DNA from: Orychophragmus violaceus
Taxonomy: Eukaryota > Streptophyta > Magnoliopsida > Brassicales > Brassicaceae
DNA: 64,000 nt
Direction of reading: 5' to 3'
NCBI GenBank assembly: GCA_030180135.1
Contig: CM058236.1
Location: 48,032,947-48,096,946, forward strand
Shown here one piece after another: positions 33,229 to 43,550 of this stretch; position 1 is the first letter of the stretch, and every line of letters begins with the position of its first letter. The translations under genes and the position numbers were made by a program. The notes under the pieces are model-generated. The model was not told where the DNA came from and made no database searches. It saw only the letters and a program-made list of their open reading frames with translations.

Positions 33229-33233
33229 GAACA

Positions 33234-33499
33234 TTCCTCACCTTAGTCTTATATTAGAAAAGCAGACGATATATCTAACGAGAGAGAGATAAGAAAGGGG
33301 TTTCACGGAATCAAATCTACAAACAGAGATCGGGTTAGATCAGATTGAGAATTGGAGATCAAGATAGATCCGACATATCTAGATCTAACCTTATTTTCTA
33401 GAAGAACGGAGAATCAGCACTCAAACGAGTGAAGAAAATGATGACTCGAGGTTCGGGTTCTACCGCAGCGATAGGAGGACAAGATTAGTGGTGAACAGT
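33234..33499 (-). repeat. Gypsy LTR copy 2, right part
   Basis: It continues the LTR interrupted by Copia-3 and ends at the same GAACAGT junction as copy 1, then joins the third leader/PBS piece at 33500-33559. Confidence 0.82.
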
Positions 33500-33559
33500 A
33501 CCACTACCCGTCTTCTTAGACATGATCGGTTAGACTTAAGCTCCGCTCTGATACCAAAT
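33500..33559 (-). repeat. Third leader/PBS piece of the gypsy array
   Basis: It holds a TGGTATCAGAGCGG PBS on the minus strand and about 45 bp of leader, joined abruptly to truncated LTR copy 2. Confidence 0.8.
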
Positions 33560-35021
33560 TGTAACACTCGTTCCTTAGGATCTTGAACATAACCTTTCAA
33601 CTTCCACATCAACCGTCCAAAACCTCGTGAACAACAATCATAACCACATAAATCACAACCTTAATCCCATAAATTGTCTACTTTAGTATTTGCAAACTCC
33701 AACGTCTTGCAAAACATCATAAATCTTTTATTGAAAACAAAAAATAACTTAGTCTCAAACATTAAAATAAACTTGAAGAGAATCTTGCTTCCCAAAACGA
33801 TACACCACACATGATCGTCTACTCCTGAAACTCTTCGGGATTACCTGCAAACAGAGATGGATGAGTAATTCGGATTACTCAGTGTTTGCAGGTTCTAGGG
33901 ACCCACAAACTCATCTTCGACCAACACAATATCAAGCACAAGTCGTAAACTAATAACACTTTGCAAACATCGCCCCGAAAGGCACTCAAATATCAATCAA
34001 GACTCCTACTTTTATTAAACTCCCCACTTGTGCTTCATCAAGCTTATTGATCGTACACTCATGGTGCCTATAGTGGCATCCCACTGTCAGCTCTAACAAC
34101 CCCACAGCTAAAGTGGCATCCCACCTTTAGGCACGTGCACTACTAGCATCGAGCTCTCAGACTCCAGGGTACGTCAACACCCTTCTGACGAAGGACGTAC
34201 CACTCTGGGCTCGCCATCCTGACAATAAATATGTCCCTTCTCGGGACTTATTCACTATGATAATGAAATAAAGACTAAACACCATTCATATAATCATGAA
34301 GCGTTTTCGGTTTAGCCATATACTATTCATATCAACGCAAATCAACAACTAAATTTATACGATTCTACCACGAAATTTTGATTAACGGAGAACTCTTGTC
34401 TCGATATTGAGAAAGAATGAGATAGAGATCACGAACATTCCTCACTTTAGTCTTATATTTGAAAAGCATACGATATATCTAACGAGAGAGAGATAAGAAA
34501 GGGTTTCACAGAATCGGATCTACAAACAGAGATCGGATTGAGAATTGGAGATCAAGATAGATCCGATATCTTTAGATCTAACCTTATTTTCGAGAAGTAC
34601 GGTGAATTTGCATTCAAACGAGTGAAGAAAATGATGACTCGGGGTTCGGTTTCTATGTCAGCGATAGGAGGACAAGATTAGTGGTGAACAGTGGCGTAAT
34701 TCCAGCGATGGAGGCTCGTGGTGGCTCCAACAAGGCGCGGCAGTGGCAGACGGCAGTGCTCCAGTGGTGGACAACATGGCTCAAGCGAAGATCGGCGGTT
34801 CCGACGATCGGCTCCAGCAGTCGGCGGCTGGGGCTGGTGTCCAGCGAAGAATGGCTTGGGATCTCTATAGGGCTCCACTACTTGCTTCTCTTGTGATTTC
34901 TAAGGGAGGGGGTGCATCTCTTTTATAAGGAAAGAAGAGTGGAGACCTAGGTTTCTTGGAGTGGGTCATGGACTTTCGATCCATTTCACTCTCCTTTGAA
35001 TCCAAGAATTGGGCTGTGGCA
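33560..35021 (-). repeat. Gypsy LTR copy 3, full length
   Basis: The 1,462-bp LTR on the minus strand runs from TGCCACAGCCCAA to TGTTACA. It has a TATA-like CTTATAAAAGAG near 34918-34934. It is the only copy of the three with its 5' portion. The outer boundary rests on the TG...CA ends and is not confirmed by a target duplication. Confidence 0.65.
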
Positions 35022-35724
35022 TTTTGTTTTTATATAGACAAGCTTTTTAACTAAAATCTAGTCATTTTTAAGAGCTACAACTGTGAATCAAAACTAAATT
35101 ACAATATATTGAGCAATTTGTATTAGCTTCCAGTGTAAGGAGACTCACAAAACAAAGGCGAAATGGTTGCTAATCCTATTGGAGAAAATGGCACAAGTGG
35201 GAAGAATGTTCATGTCACTACCTCTGAGTTTGTCTCTCCTGACCATTCAAATTACAAGGGAGAAATAAGGGTTGTATAGATTGTGGATCTGAAAATAACC
35301 ACTAGGAATTTATAGTTAGGTTAGGGAAGTAATTGATGGACTATTTCCTCACAAATCAAATAATATATCAAAGAGCTATCTAAACGAATTGAATTACGTA
35401 ATTATCTTGTATTAGAACGATAAGAATATTGCAAGGAGATCTCGAATAAGATGTTTATAAGAGTTCGTAGAGCTGATTCGAGTACAAATATGCGTGAAAA
35501 TACTTATGTAAATATAAAATATCAGCTCGAAACATATGTAAATATATTTTAATACCAGTTCGCAACATAACCATAACATTAATTTTCTTAATCATTATAT
35601 TTTATTTGAAATTGTAAATATAATTTAAAATATAAATAGTTGAACATTTATTGTGAAACAACAAAAAAAAGTAAAAATAATAAATACAAACAATTACAGA
35701 TGATTATAATTTGTTGTTCCATAT
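35022..35724. other. Unassigned AT-rich stretch with one short ORF
   Basis: I recognise no element here. A 38-codon frame at 35163-35279 starts in a good context (GCGAAATGG) and may be a gene scrap or chance. The remainder is AT-rich with no repeats I can place. Confidence 0.3.
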
Positions 35725-37346
35725 TATGGCTATGATTGGTGCACTTGTAACACCACTGTAAGAGGTATAACATTTTTAGTTACACCAATCACAAAAATAT
35801 TTAACAAAAGCGGTTGGATAAAAAACACTTATGCGAATAAACAGTGAAAATTGTTTGAACAGTATAAAGCTGTTTGACCTTCCTTTTTTGTTTTTTTGTT
35901 CGCTGCTTTTTTTTTTTGATACATCTATTATTATTTTGTAAAAAGTGTATTAAAAAAATTAAGAAGATAAAATATGTTATTGAAAGGGTTTTTAAAGTCT
36001 GAAAAAAACAGAGAGTCGTGACGGATCGAATTACCGAGGTACGGCATAGAAATAGAATTTTTTTTTGATATTTGTTACAATGGACCTTCACAATTTTACT
36101 AGGCGTGCCAATATGACGAATAATGATTTTGACGCTAATGTAGAAGCGGTAAACGAAAATGAATTTGGACAACGAGAATGATATGTAAATGTGGTTGATG
36201 ATAGGCCTGGGCAAAATACTCAGATCCGACCGAACCGAATCCGAACTAAAAAGTAGAACCAAACCCGAATATGAACCGATAAAATACCCGAATGAATCTT
36301 AAATTTATATACCGAAGAACCCGAACCGAACCGAGAACCGAATGGGTACCCGAAATATCCAAATTAAAATTATATACCAAAAATATTAATTATATTTACT
36401 TATTTAGACTTAATAAAAGAAGATTATCCAAAATTACAATTATAAACTCAAGTATATTAGTTATTTTTCAAAATAAAATAAAATATATGAAGGTTTTTGT
36501 TATATTTTTCAAAATTTGATAAATTTTTATTTAAATATAACTAATTTTATTTTTGTTTTATGTTTTATGTTTTTTTCGGATATTTGAACCCGAACCGTAC
36601 CCGGACCAAAATTCTAAAATATCCGAATGGGTCTTATATGCCTAGATCCGAAAATTCAAAAACCCGAAAGACCCGAGCCGAACCCGAACGGATACCCGAA
36701 CGCCTAGTTGATGAGATAAAAAAGATAAAAACATCGAGAAATAGAGCATATATGGCAGTTGTGCATAACAATATCGCATATTTGTTATGGGAAGCTTTTG
36801 GTTGATTTTATTTTTTTATGTTATGTATAATATCAATGAAATACTTGCGATAATTAATATATTAAATAAATAATATAATTTGTTAATAATAAGATTTTAG
36901 TTACATCTCTGAAATTTTAATAATTTAATATTAACTAAATTTTATATTCATCTTGAGAATATATATAATATTATTATTTTCTAAGATTTTGCATAAATTA
37001 TAAGTCTAGAAAATGAAAAATAGATTATAACTTTATTTTTAGTTATTTTTAGTATATTATAGTATTATAAAATCAAATACAAAACTAATTTTGTAGGCAT
37101 AATTTTATATTTTTAATATTATTTATCAAAATCTAATTATTTTTATAATTTTTACATTAACTTAATAATATTATTATGTGTACCGCTTTGGGTTACCAAT
37201 CAAAGTTATATTTGTACCGCTTTGATTTTGCAATCGCTTTCATTAACCGCTTTCTCTTACAGCTTTACACTATTCCACAACCGCTAATCGCTTCAGCTTA
37301 CAACTAATATAATCGTTCCGCTTTTGGTCACCAATCAGACCCTATA
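35725..37346. mobile_element. Possible hAT-like non-autonomous DNA element
   Basis: GGCTATGATTGGTG at the left and the inverse of GGGTCTGATTGGTG at the right form imperfect terminal inverted repeats (12 of 14). ACCGCTT-type subterminal repeats lie near the right end. No transposase and no clear target duplication are seen. It would contain the CCGAA-rich repeat. Confidence 0.3.
36203..36707. repeat. CCGAA-rich dispersed repeat
   Basis: Both ends are rich in CCGAAC and ACCCGAA in the same direction (36220-36360 and 36585-36705), with an AT-rich core between. It starts near TAGGCCTGGGC and ends near CGCCTAG. I know similar sequences from Brassicaceae genomes but cannot assign a family. Confidence 0.45.
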
Positions 37347-37970
37347 GCGAATGTGATTCTGTATCTCTTTTTAATTAAAAGACTCATTTTAATCTTTTTT
37401 ACAAAAAGTAAAAGATTCGTTTTTAACTTTTTATTTAACACAAAAAACGAAGAAAGCTTTTTTCCTAAAATAAGAAAAAGTTATTTAATCTTTAGTAAAA
37501 ACATTTTTCCTAAGTTCTAAAAAAAAACATTTTTCCTAAGAATTTCAGCAAAAAAGAAACAAAAAAGCTTCTTTTAAAATCTGGTTCGTATGTTAACTGT
37601 ACATATAAATTAAAAGAGGACTATAAATTGGACCCACAATGATTATGAAAATCATAACGACGGAAAGTTTTGTGTCTGATTCCAATCAATCCAATCAATA
37701 TTTGATGGTTGTCATAGCATACTGGATTAAGTGGGGCCTAATATTGAAAACATTTTTCGACCGTATGATCTTATCTCGACTTTATGTTTCTCAAGGTCAA
37801 ATCCTGATCGTCCAATTCTTTGAATGATCATCTCTTTTTTTTAGCGTGTGACTGGGACCCCTCACTTTAATGCTGAATTAATATCCTTTTAAGGATTTGT
37901 AGGGAAGAAAAAATCTTGTTGCAACTAATTACAGATATCAATTTTGATGTTGATTTTTTATTTACGTTGA
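37347..37970. other. AT-rich stretch, nothing identified
   Basis: There are poly-A and poly-T runs and no convincing ORF or repeat. Confidence 0.4.
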
Positions 37971-39025
37971 TTAGTCGACCCTTTTTTTCATCTAAAGGAT
38001 TTTCTATTTATTATACAAGGATAAGATACATCGGTCGGATACGTGGATGGGATACAACACTGGGAAGGAACACAATCCTTCCAAAGACAAAGCCGGCAAT
38101 ATTCACAGAGCGAATATCCCGGAGACAAAGATGAAATACGAAAAAAAACACAAGACTAAAGACACAAACAAGACTAGAAACAAAACAACCACAAAGACGA
38201 AAAACTAAGACCAATCGATACAGTCAAAATATTATTGGAAGCGAAAAACTAGCACGAATAACTTCTTGGCATGACTATCTACGATGTCTCATTATAATGC
38301 TTCCACTCTATTGAAGCCACGAGAACACAAAATAGCACAGACCTCTCGGAAACCGCTATGACCCTGACACGGGTTTCGGAATCCGCATGCTAGACTCCCA
38401 ATAATACCCAACTAACCGATGACCACCTAAAACCACCGCATAGACAAGTCTCAGACAAAAAGAGACAAATGGGATGTGCTAAGAGATAGGCCCAATTATC
38501 AAACCGCCCAATGAGTTGAAGAGGCAACCGAGGGGAAAACGTGTTGGATTTGCAGAAAGAGCCACTTGACACGTGGACGTGGGACCCAGCTGCCACGTGT
38601 TACATCCTGCGAAGAGGAGATAAGCAAATCGCCGACAACGATTTCCGGCTCTGCTTCATCTCTGAACGAACGCCGGCTACAGAACTCCAATGGATGAATC
38701 GAAAACCTTGACCCAAACCAAAAGAAATGGCAGCCCGAGCAACCGAGACGACGACACACTAAACACCATCGGAGAGAAGCTGTCACGCTGGAAACGGAGA
38801 GAACGAACCGCACGAGACCACCGTCGCAGAAAATCAGTTACCGCCGAGAGGAGCACCAAAGCCGAAAGAGAGAAAAAAAACTGTACAGAGAGGGGAGGCA
38901 GCGAGCTCACCACACCACACCGGCGGAGAGCCAGGTGCAGTCAGAAGCTCGCCGCCGCCGGAGGCAGAAGATCGTCTTCGAAACCTTAGGGAGAAGCCAA
39001 TCGTGGATTAGTTAGTCGACCCTTT
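37971..39025 (-). mobile_element. LINE-derived retrocopy with 14-bp target duplication
   Basis: TTAGTCGACCCTTT occurs at 37971-37984 and 39012-39025. Between them, on the minus strand, is a CT-rich, CCGCCGG-containing start resembling a plant LINE 5' untranslated region and an end in AATAAATAG...ATGAAAAAAA. The 1-kb length, the short poly-A and the long duplication fit target-primed reverse transcription. No RT or endonuclease is encoded; the ORFs inside (for example plus-strand 38690-38989) are not supported. Confidence 0.6.
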
Positions 39026-39246
39026 ATGATAACAAAATCTAATTGTGCCATTATAAAATGTTTTAAATTATTTTAAATACTTTTTAAATTTCACATGTAA
39101 ACCAGTTTATTTAAGAAATGATTTCCCAGTACAACATCTAACCATGCTTTATGTACGATGTTAGTATTCATTGTAAAGTTGATTGACACCTTGTTTAAAC
39201 AAAGTAATGCTACGTGCTAAAACAAAGTAATATTTCAGCTTAAGTA

Positions 39247-39700
39247 TGTGTTGGTACTGGATTTCCTTCTAGGAAATCCGGCCCATTAACAGATAAAACA
39301 AAGGTCCATCGTTATGAGCCCGCTTCAGTATCAAGACAGAGAGAGATCGACCGTTATTCTCTGTTGGGCCTATACGATTGACTTCTTGACAAGGCCCAAG
39401 CAATGCCGAAGTGGGAAGCAATCGAGCTCGAGCTCGGCAGGAGACGACGTGGAGATAGAGCAACCCGGTCTTCGTCAGTTCAACTGATCACGCAAATCTC
39501 GAAGATCGTTACGATGGCGAGGCCGAAATATCGGAACAAGGAGATCAAAGTCGAGAGTATTTAAAGGAGAAGTGGCGATTCATTCAAGACACTGAATCTG
39601 AAGCACTGAATTCGAATACTGATGTTATTGAATTGGTTGTTGCTTGCTAAATCGCGTTTTCATGTTGTTAATCTCGGATTAGAACCTCTGTTGAAAATAC
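39247..39700 (+). other. Unassigned LTR-like or promoter-like segment
   Basis: It begins TGTTGGTACTGG and has a TATTTAAAGG box near 39558, followed by CATTCAAG-type sequence, and leads into a copia leader at about 39700 with no PBS between. It is not homologous to the copia LTRs here by eye. Confidence 0.3.
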
Positions 39701-41486
39701 GATGTCTGCGTTTTCGCAGCGACCGACACACAGGGCGAAAACGCATAAATAAAATTTAGGGTTTTCGCAGCGTGTCGATCGACACAAAGCGTGTGTCGGT
39801 CGACACAGAGCGAAAACGCGTAAATAACTTTAGGGTTTGTCGCATGGTGTCGATCGACACTAAGCTTGTGTCGGTCGATACATCACGAAAACTCGTAAAA
39901 GATATTAGGGTTTTCGCACAGCATCGGTCGACGCACTGGGTGTGTCGGTCGATGCACCGCGAAAATGTGAAAGATTTGAAATCGCATTGTGTCGATCGAC
40001 ATACTGGGTGCATCGGTCGACACAGACTATGCGAATGGATAGATCGGTTCAATTGGATTGAACTGGTTATCTCGCATGGTTATGTCGGTTTAATTTATAA
40101 TCCCTAATACTCTACTGTGTCGATCGACACAGGTTTAATGTCGGTCGACACAAGCCTTACGCTTGGTTGAATCGGTTCAATTGGATTGAACTGGTTATCA
40201 TGCTTGGTTAAGGCAGATAATATCGGTTTAAATTGGATGAACTGGTTCAATTGAATTGAACTGGTTATCTCAATTAGAATAAACCGATTTAATTGGTTAA
40301 GATCAGTTTGATCGGATAAGTCGATTCAATTGGATTGGACCGGATATCGCGATTAGTTAAAACTGGTTGAATCGGTTCGATTAGATGAACTGGTCAAATT
40401 GGATTTGACCGGTTATCTCGAATAATCTTAAGGTTTCATATCGAGAGTCGACCAAATGTGTCAGTCGACGCATATGGTGACAATGCGAACCATAATCGTT
40501 TGGTTTTGAACCATATGATTAAGATGCCGAACCGAATGACCTAACCCACTAAAATTAGAATGATTAAAACTAAATTGAAATTAAAAGTTAAAAATGTTCT
40601 AGACCTATTTAATACACATTGGATGTGTGTTAGATCAAAGCTTAGTTTCAATAAGGTCAACTGTCAAGACTCGTTTCGTTGTTGGATAGTTTTGCCTAGA
40701 GCTTGGTATCCACAATTACGTGAGTAAGGCAGATAGTAACGTTGATGGTCTTGCAGTGCTTGACATCTACAATTACGTGACCTAAGAGATTGAATTACTA
40801 ATCTTTTAGAGTTCCATTTCCTAAACTAAATATCAAGTGACATTGATGTCTTGCCCAATCTTGTCTACTGTCAAGACTCGTGTCGTTTGTTGGATAGTCT
40901 TGGAGTCCTTGGTATCCACTGCAACATGAGTAAGGCAGGTGGTCATTAACAGACTTGCAGTGCGACTGTCAGTGATCACAAGACAGAAGAGATTGGTTCA
41001 CTTGACTGGGCTATCAGAAGTTATGGGCCCAGAGACGTCAGAGTGGATGAGACATGGATTGTCTCATCTACGACCAAGAGTTGTATTGAGTACAATTAGC
41101 AATGGTTTGCTTACCTAGATTACTAAACTCTGGGTGATGACGAGTCGTCCACTCAGATTTTAGTGATGTATGGATCTTGGATTATTATATTCATAGAGGA
41201 AACATTGTTTGAATATAATGCGAGTTTTCTTATTGGATAAGATTGCTCATTTCCTGAAATCATAACTAAAATTTTCTTTGATTAAAATTTTCAGCCTATG
41301 TCTAAAACTACCTTCTCGTTGCGATCCGTCCTCGATAAGGACAAGTTAAATGGATCAAATTTCCTGGATTGGTATCGAAATTTGAGATTTATACTCAAGC
41401 AGGAGAGTAAGGACTATGTCCTAGAGAAAGCTCTCCCAGAAAAGCTTGGGGCCAATCGCTCAAATGCAGTATATGATGTGAATCAC
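39701..41486 (+). mobile_element. Copia-4 fragment: leader and gag start
   Basis: It is homologous to the Copia-5 leader and gag start. The leader holds palindrome pairs near 39780, 39852, 39926, 39995 and 40120, several copies of GGTTCAATTGGATTGAAC, and two tandem 'CTGTCAAGACTCGT...GTGAGTAAGGCAG' blocks at 40655-40990. A TTTTCAG acceptor-like site precedes the gag ATG at 41298. Confidence 0.7.
41298..41480 (+). pseudogene. Copia-4 gag, cut after about 60 codons
   Basis: The frame starts MSKTTFSLRSVLDKDKLNGS and follows the Copia-5 Gag to about residue 60, then is cut by a minus-strand LTR whose edge is at 41487. The rest of gag and pol is missing. Confidence 0.8.
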
Positions 41487-42210
41487 TGTTGGAACTTCGA
41501 GCCAATTCTACCAGATTCGGAATTGCTGTCATGTTCCAGATAGCCTAGGATCTAGGGTCTAGTTAATTGAATCAAGAATCTGATCTCGTGTTTACCTGGA
41601 GATTGGCAGCGGAAGATGGTCAGATAAACGAGATCTGTGAAGCGCCTCAGATGCTGCGCCTCTACTTCAGTCCACACGCACACAAGCTAGAATCCGCCGG
41701 GATGCTAGTACCGGGGCTCGGATCTCCTGGGAACTGAGTTCTACGAGGTTTCTGTGTTTTGTCTGGGCGGCGTTCATCTGATGTCCAGGTCGAAATACAT
41801 AAGATCACTTATATATGTACCGACCACGACGTAAACCGAAACATCAGTCTCGGTTTCGGCCTTGTGTCGACCGACACACTTAGTGGTGTCGATCGACACA
41901 CGTCTTGTGTCGACCGACGCACCCAATGGTGTCGATCGACACACCTAATTAAAACTCATATTCGATGTGTATCCAATACACATCGACCAGACCATATGCC
42001 AATGATCAATCCCATACGAACTATGTCCAACTTGCTTAGGTGTGTAACCCTGTAGGTTCACACGATACTGGAAATGAGTTACAACTCATTTGTCATAAGC
42101 GGTTTCTAGCAAAACATTATGATTACCCAGTATCACATGAATTGTCCGATCTCGACAATACAACTATCTCTAGAGTGAGTACAATGTGATTTCAGGACAT
42201 AATCCCAACA
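41487..42210 (-). repeat. Copia LTR, minus strand, isolated
   Basis: The 724-bp LTR of the Copia-5 family is in inverse orientation (TGTTGGGATTATG... to ...TTCCAACA on the minus strand). It contains two palindrome pairs at 41862-41945. It has neither a PBS on its left nor a polypurine tract on its right, and is flanked by AATCAC on the left. Confidence 0.8.
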
Positions 42211-42796
42211 ATACAACTATCTCTAGACTAGTATGTGAGGTGACTGCTGGACTAAGTTTCATGGAGTCAATGATATGATTATCACAGTCAGTCACATAGA
42301 TATATGTTGGTGAACATATGATCGGACATGACCCGCTTAATGAGAACTCCACAGGATAGTTATATCAGTGTCATGGGAGGTTCTCATTACGACTATAGAG
42401 TATAGTCCTTAGACCTGAGTTCATCATGCTTTCTAGCATATGAATTGGTGCGTTTTGACCTTGTCAAACGTCGTTCCGTAACCGGCGGCTATAACGGCAT
42501 TGCTTAGGCGTATCATGAAGTATGTGTAGAAACAGGGATGGAACAAGATGGGATTTGTCCCTCCTAGAACGGGAGATAAATATCCCAGGGCCCATCGAAG
42601 ATTTGATACTGAGAAAATGCATGGCCGTGCTCAAACGAGGTGATTGTCAGTCGTTTGTTTTATCAGTATAGATCAGGAGTTCGATGAACATGATGTTGGC
42701 TATAATAAGGATGACACAGTCTCTTGCCTTATGCCATATCGAGAAATAGCGACGAAGGGATTATAGGAATAGGTGATTCCAGTACAAGTGGGAGAT
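42211..42796 (+). other. Copia 3' noncoding fragment before Copia-5
   Basis: The first 16-17 bases repeat an LTR segment (ATACAACTATCTCTAGA). From 42227 the sequence is the plus-strand copia 3' noncoding region ending in the polypurine tract AAGTGGGAGA (compare 48570-49148). It shares the LTR at 42797 with Copia-5, a tandem arrangement. Confidence 0.7.
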
Positions 42797-43537
42797 TGTT
42801 GGGATTATGTCCTGAAATCACATTGTACTCACTCTAGAGATAGTTGTATTGTCGAGATCGGACAATTCATGTGATACTGGGTAATCATAATGTTTTGCTA
42901 GAAACCGCTTATGACAAATGAGTTGTAACTCATTTCCAGTATCGTGTGAACCTACAGGGTCACACACCTAAGCAAGTTGGACATAGTTCGTATGGGATTG
43001 ATCATTGGCATATGGTCTGGTCAATGTGTATTGGATACACATCGAATATGAGTTTTAATGAGGTGTGTCGATCGACACCATTGGGTGCGTCGGTCGACAC
43101 AAGACGTGTGTCGATCGACACCACTAAGTGTGTCGGTCGACACAAGGCCGAAACCGAGACTGATGTTTCAGTTTACGTCGTGGTCGGTACATATATAAGT
43201 GGTCTTATGTATTTCGACCTGGACATCAGATGAACGCCGCCCAGACAGTGTTTTCTCTCTGAGAAAACACAGAAACCTCGTAGAACTCAGTTCCCAGGAG
43301 ATCCGAGCCCCGGTACTAGCATCCCGACGGATTCCAGCTTGTGTGCGTGTGGACTGAAGTAGAGGCGCAACATCTGAGGCGCTTCACAGATCTCGTTTAT
43401 CTGACCATCTTCCGCTACCAATCTCCAGGTAAACACGAGATCAGATTCCTGATTCAATTAACTAGACCCTAGATCCTAGGCTATCTGGAACATGACAGCA
43501 ATTCCGAATCTGGTAGAATTGGCTCGAAGTTCCAACA
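42797..43537 (+). repeat. Copia-5 5' LTR
   Basis: It runs TGTTGGGATTATGTCC to GTTCCAACA, then G and the PBS. A donor-like CAG|GTAAAC lies at 43438/43439. Confidence 0.9.
43065..43219 (+). promoter_or_regulatory. Copia-5 LTR promoter module with four palindromes
   Basis: Four cores at 43068, 43090, 43111 and 43133 are spaced 22, 21 and 22 bp and alternate GATC and GGTC. TATATAAG at 43192-43199 follows inside an inverted repeat (GGTCGGTACAT... and ...ATTTCGACC) at 43182-43219. The 3' LTR repeats it at about 49417-49572. Confidence 0.7.
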
Positions 43538-43538
43538 G

Positions 43539-43550
43539 TGGTATCAGAGC
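43539..43550 (+). other. Primer-binding site, initiator tRNA-Met
   Basis: TGGTATCAGAGC follows the LTR end after one G. Confidence 0.92.

Noticed and set aside
35801..36262. 153-codon minus-strand ORF
   Set aside because: It is AT-rich, full of Phe/Ile/Lys from T and A runs, and spans the edge of the CCGAA-rich repeat.
38690..38989. 99-codon basic ORF
   Set aside because: It is antisense to the LINE-like retrocopy and low in complexity; it is better explained as its 5' untranslated region.
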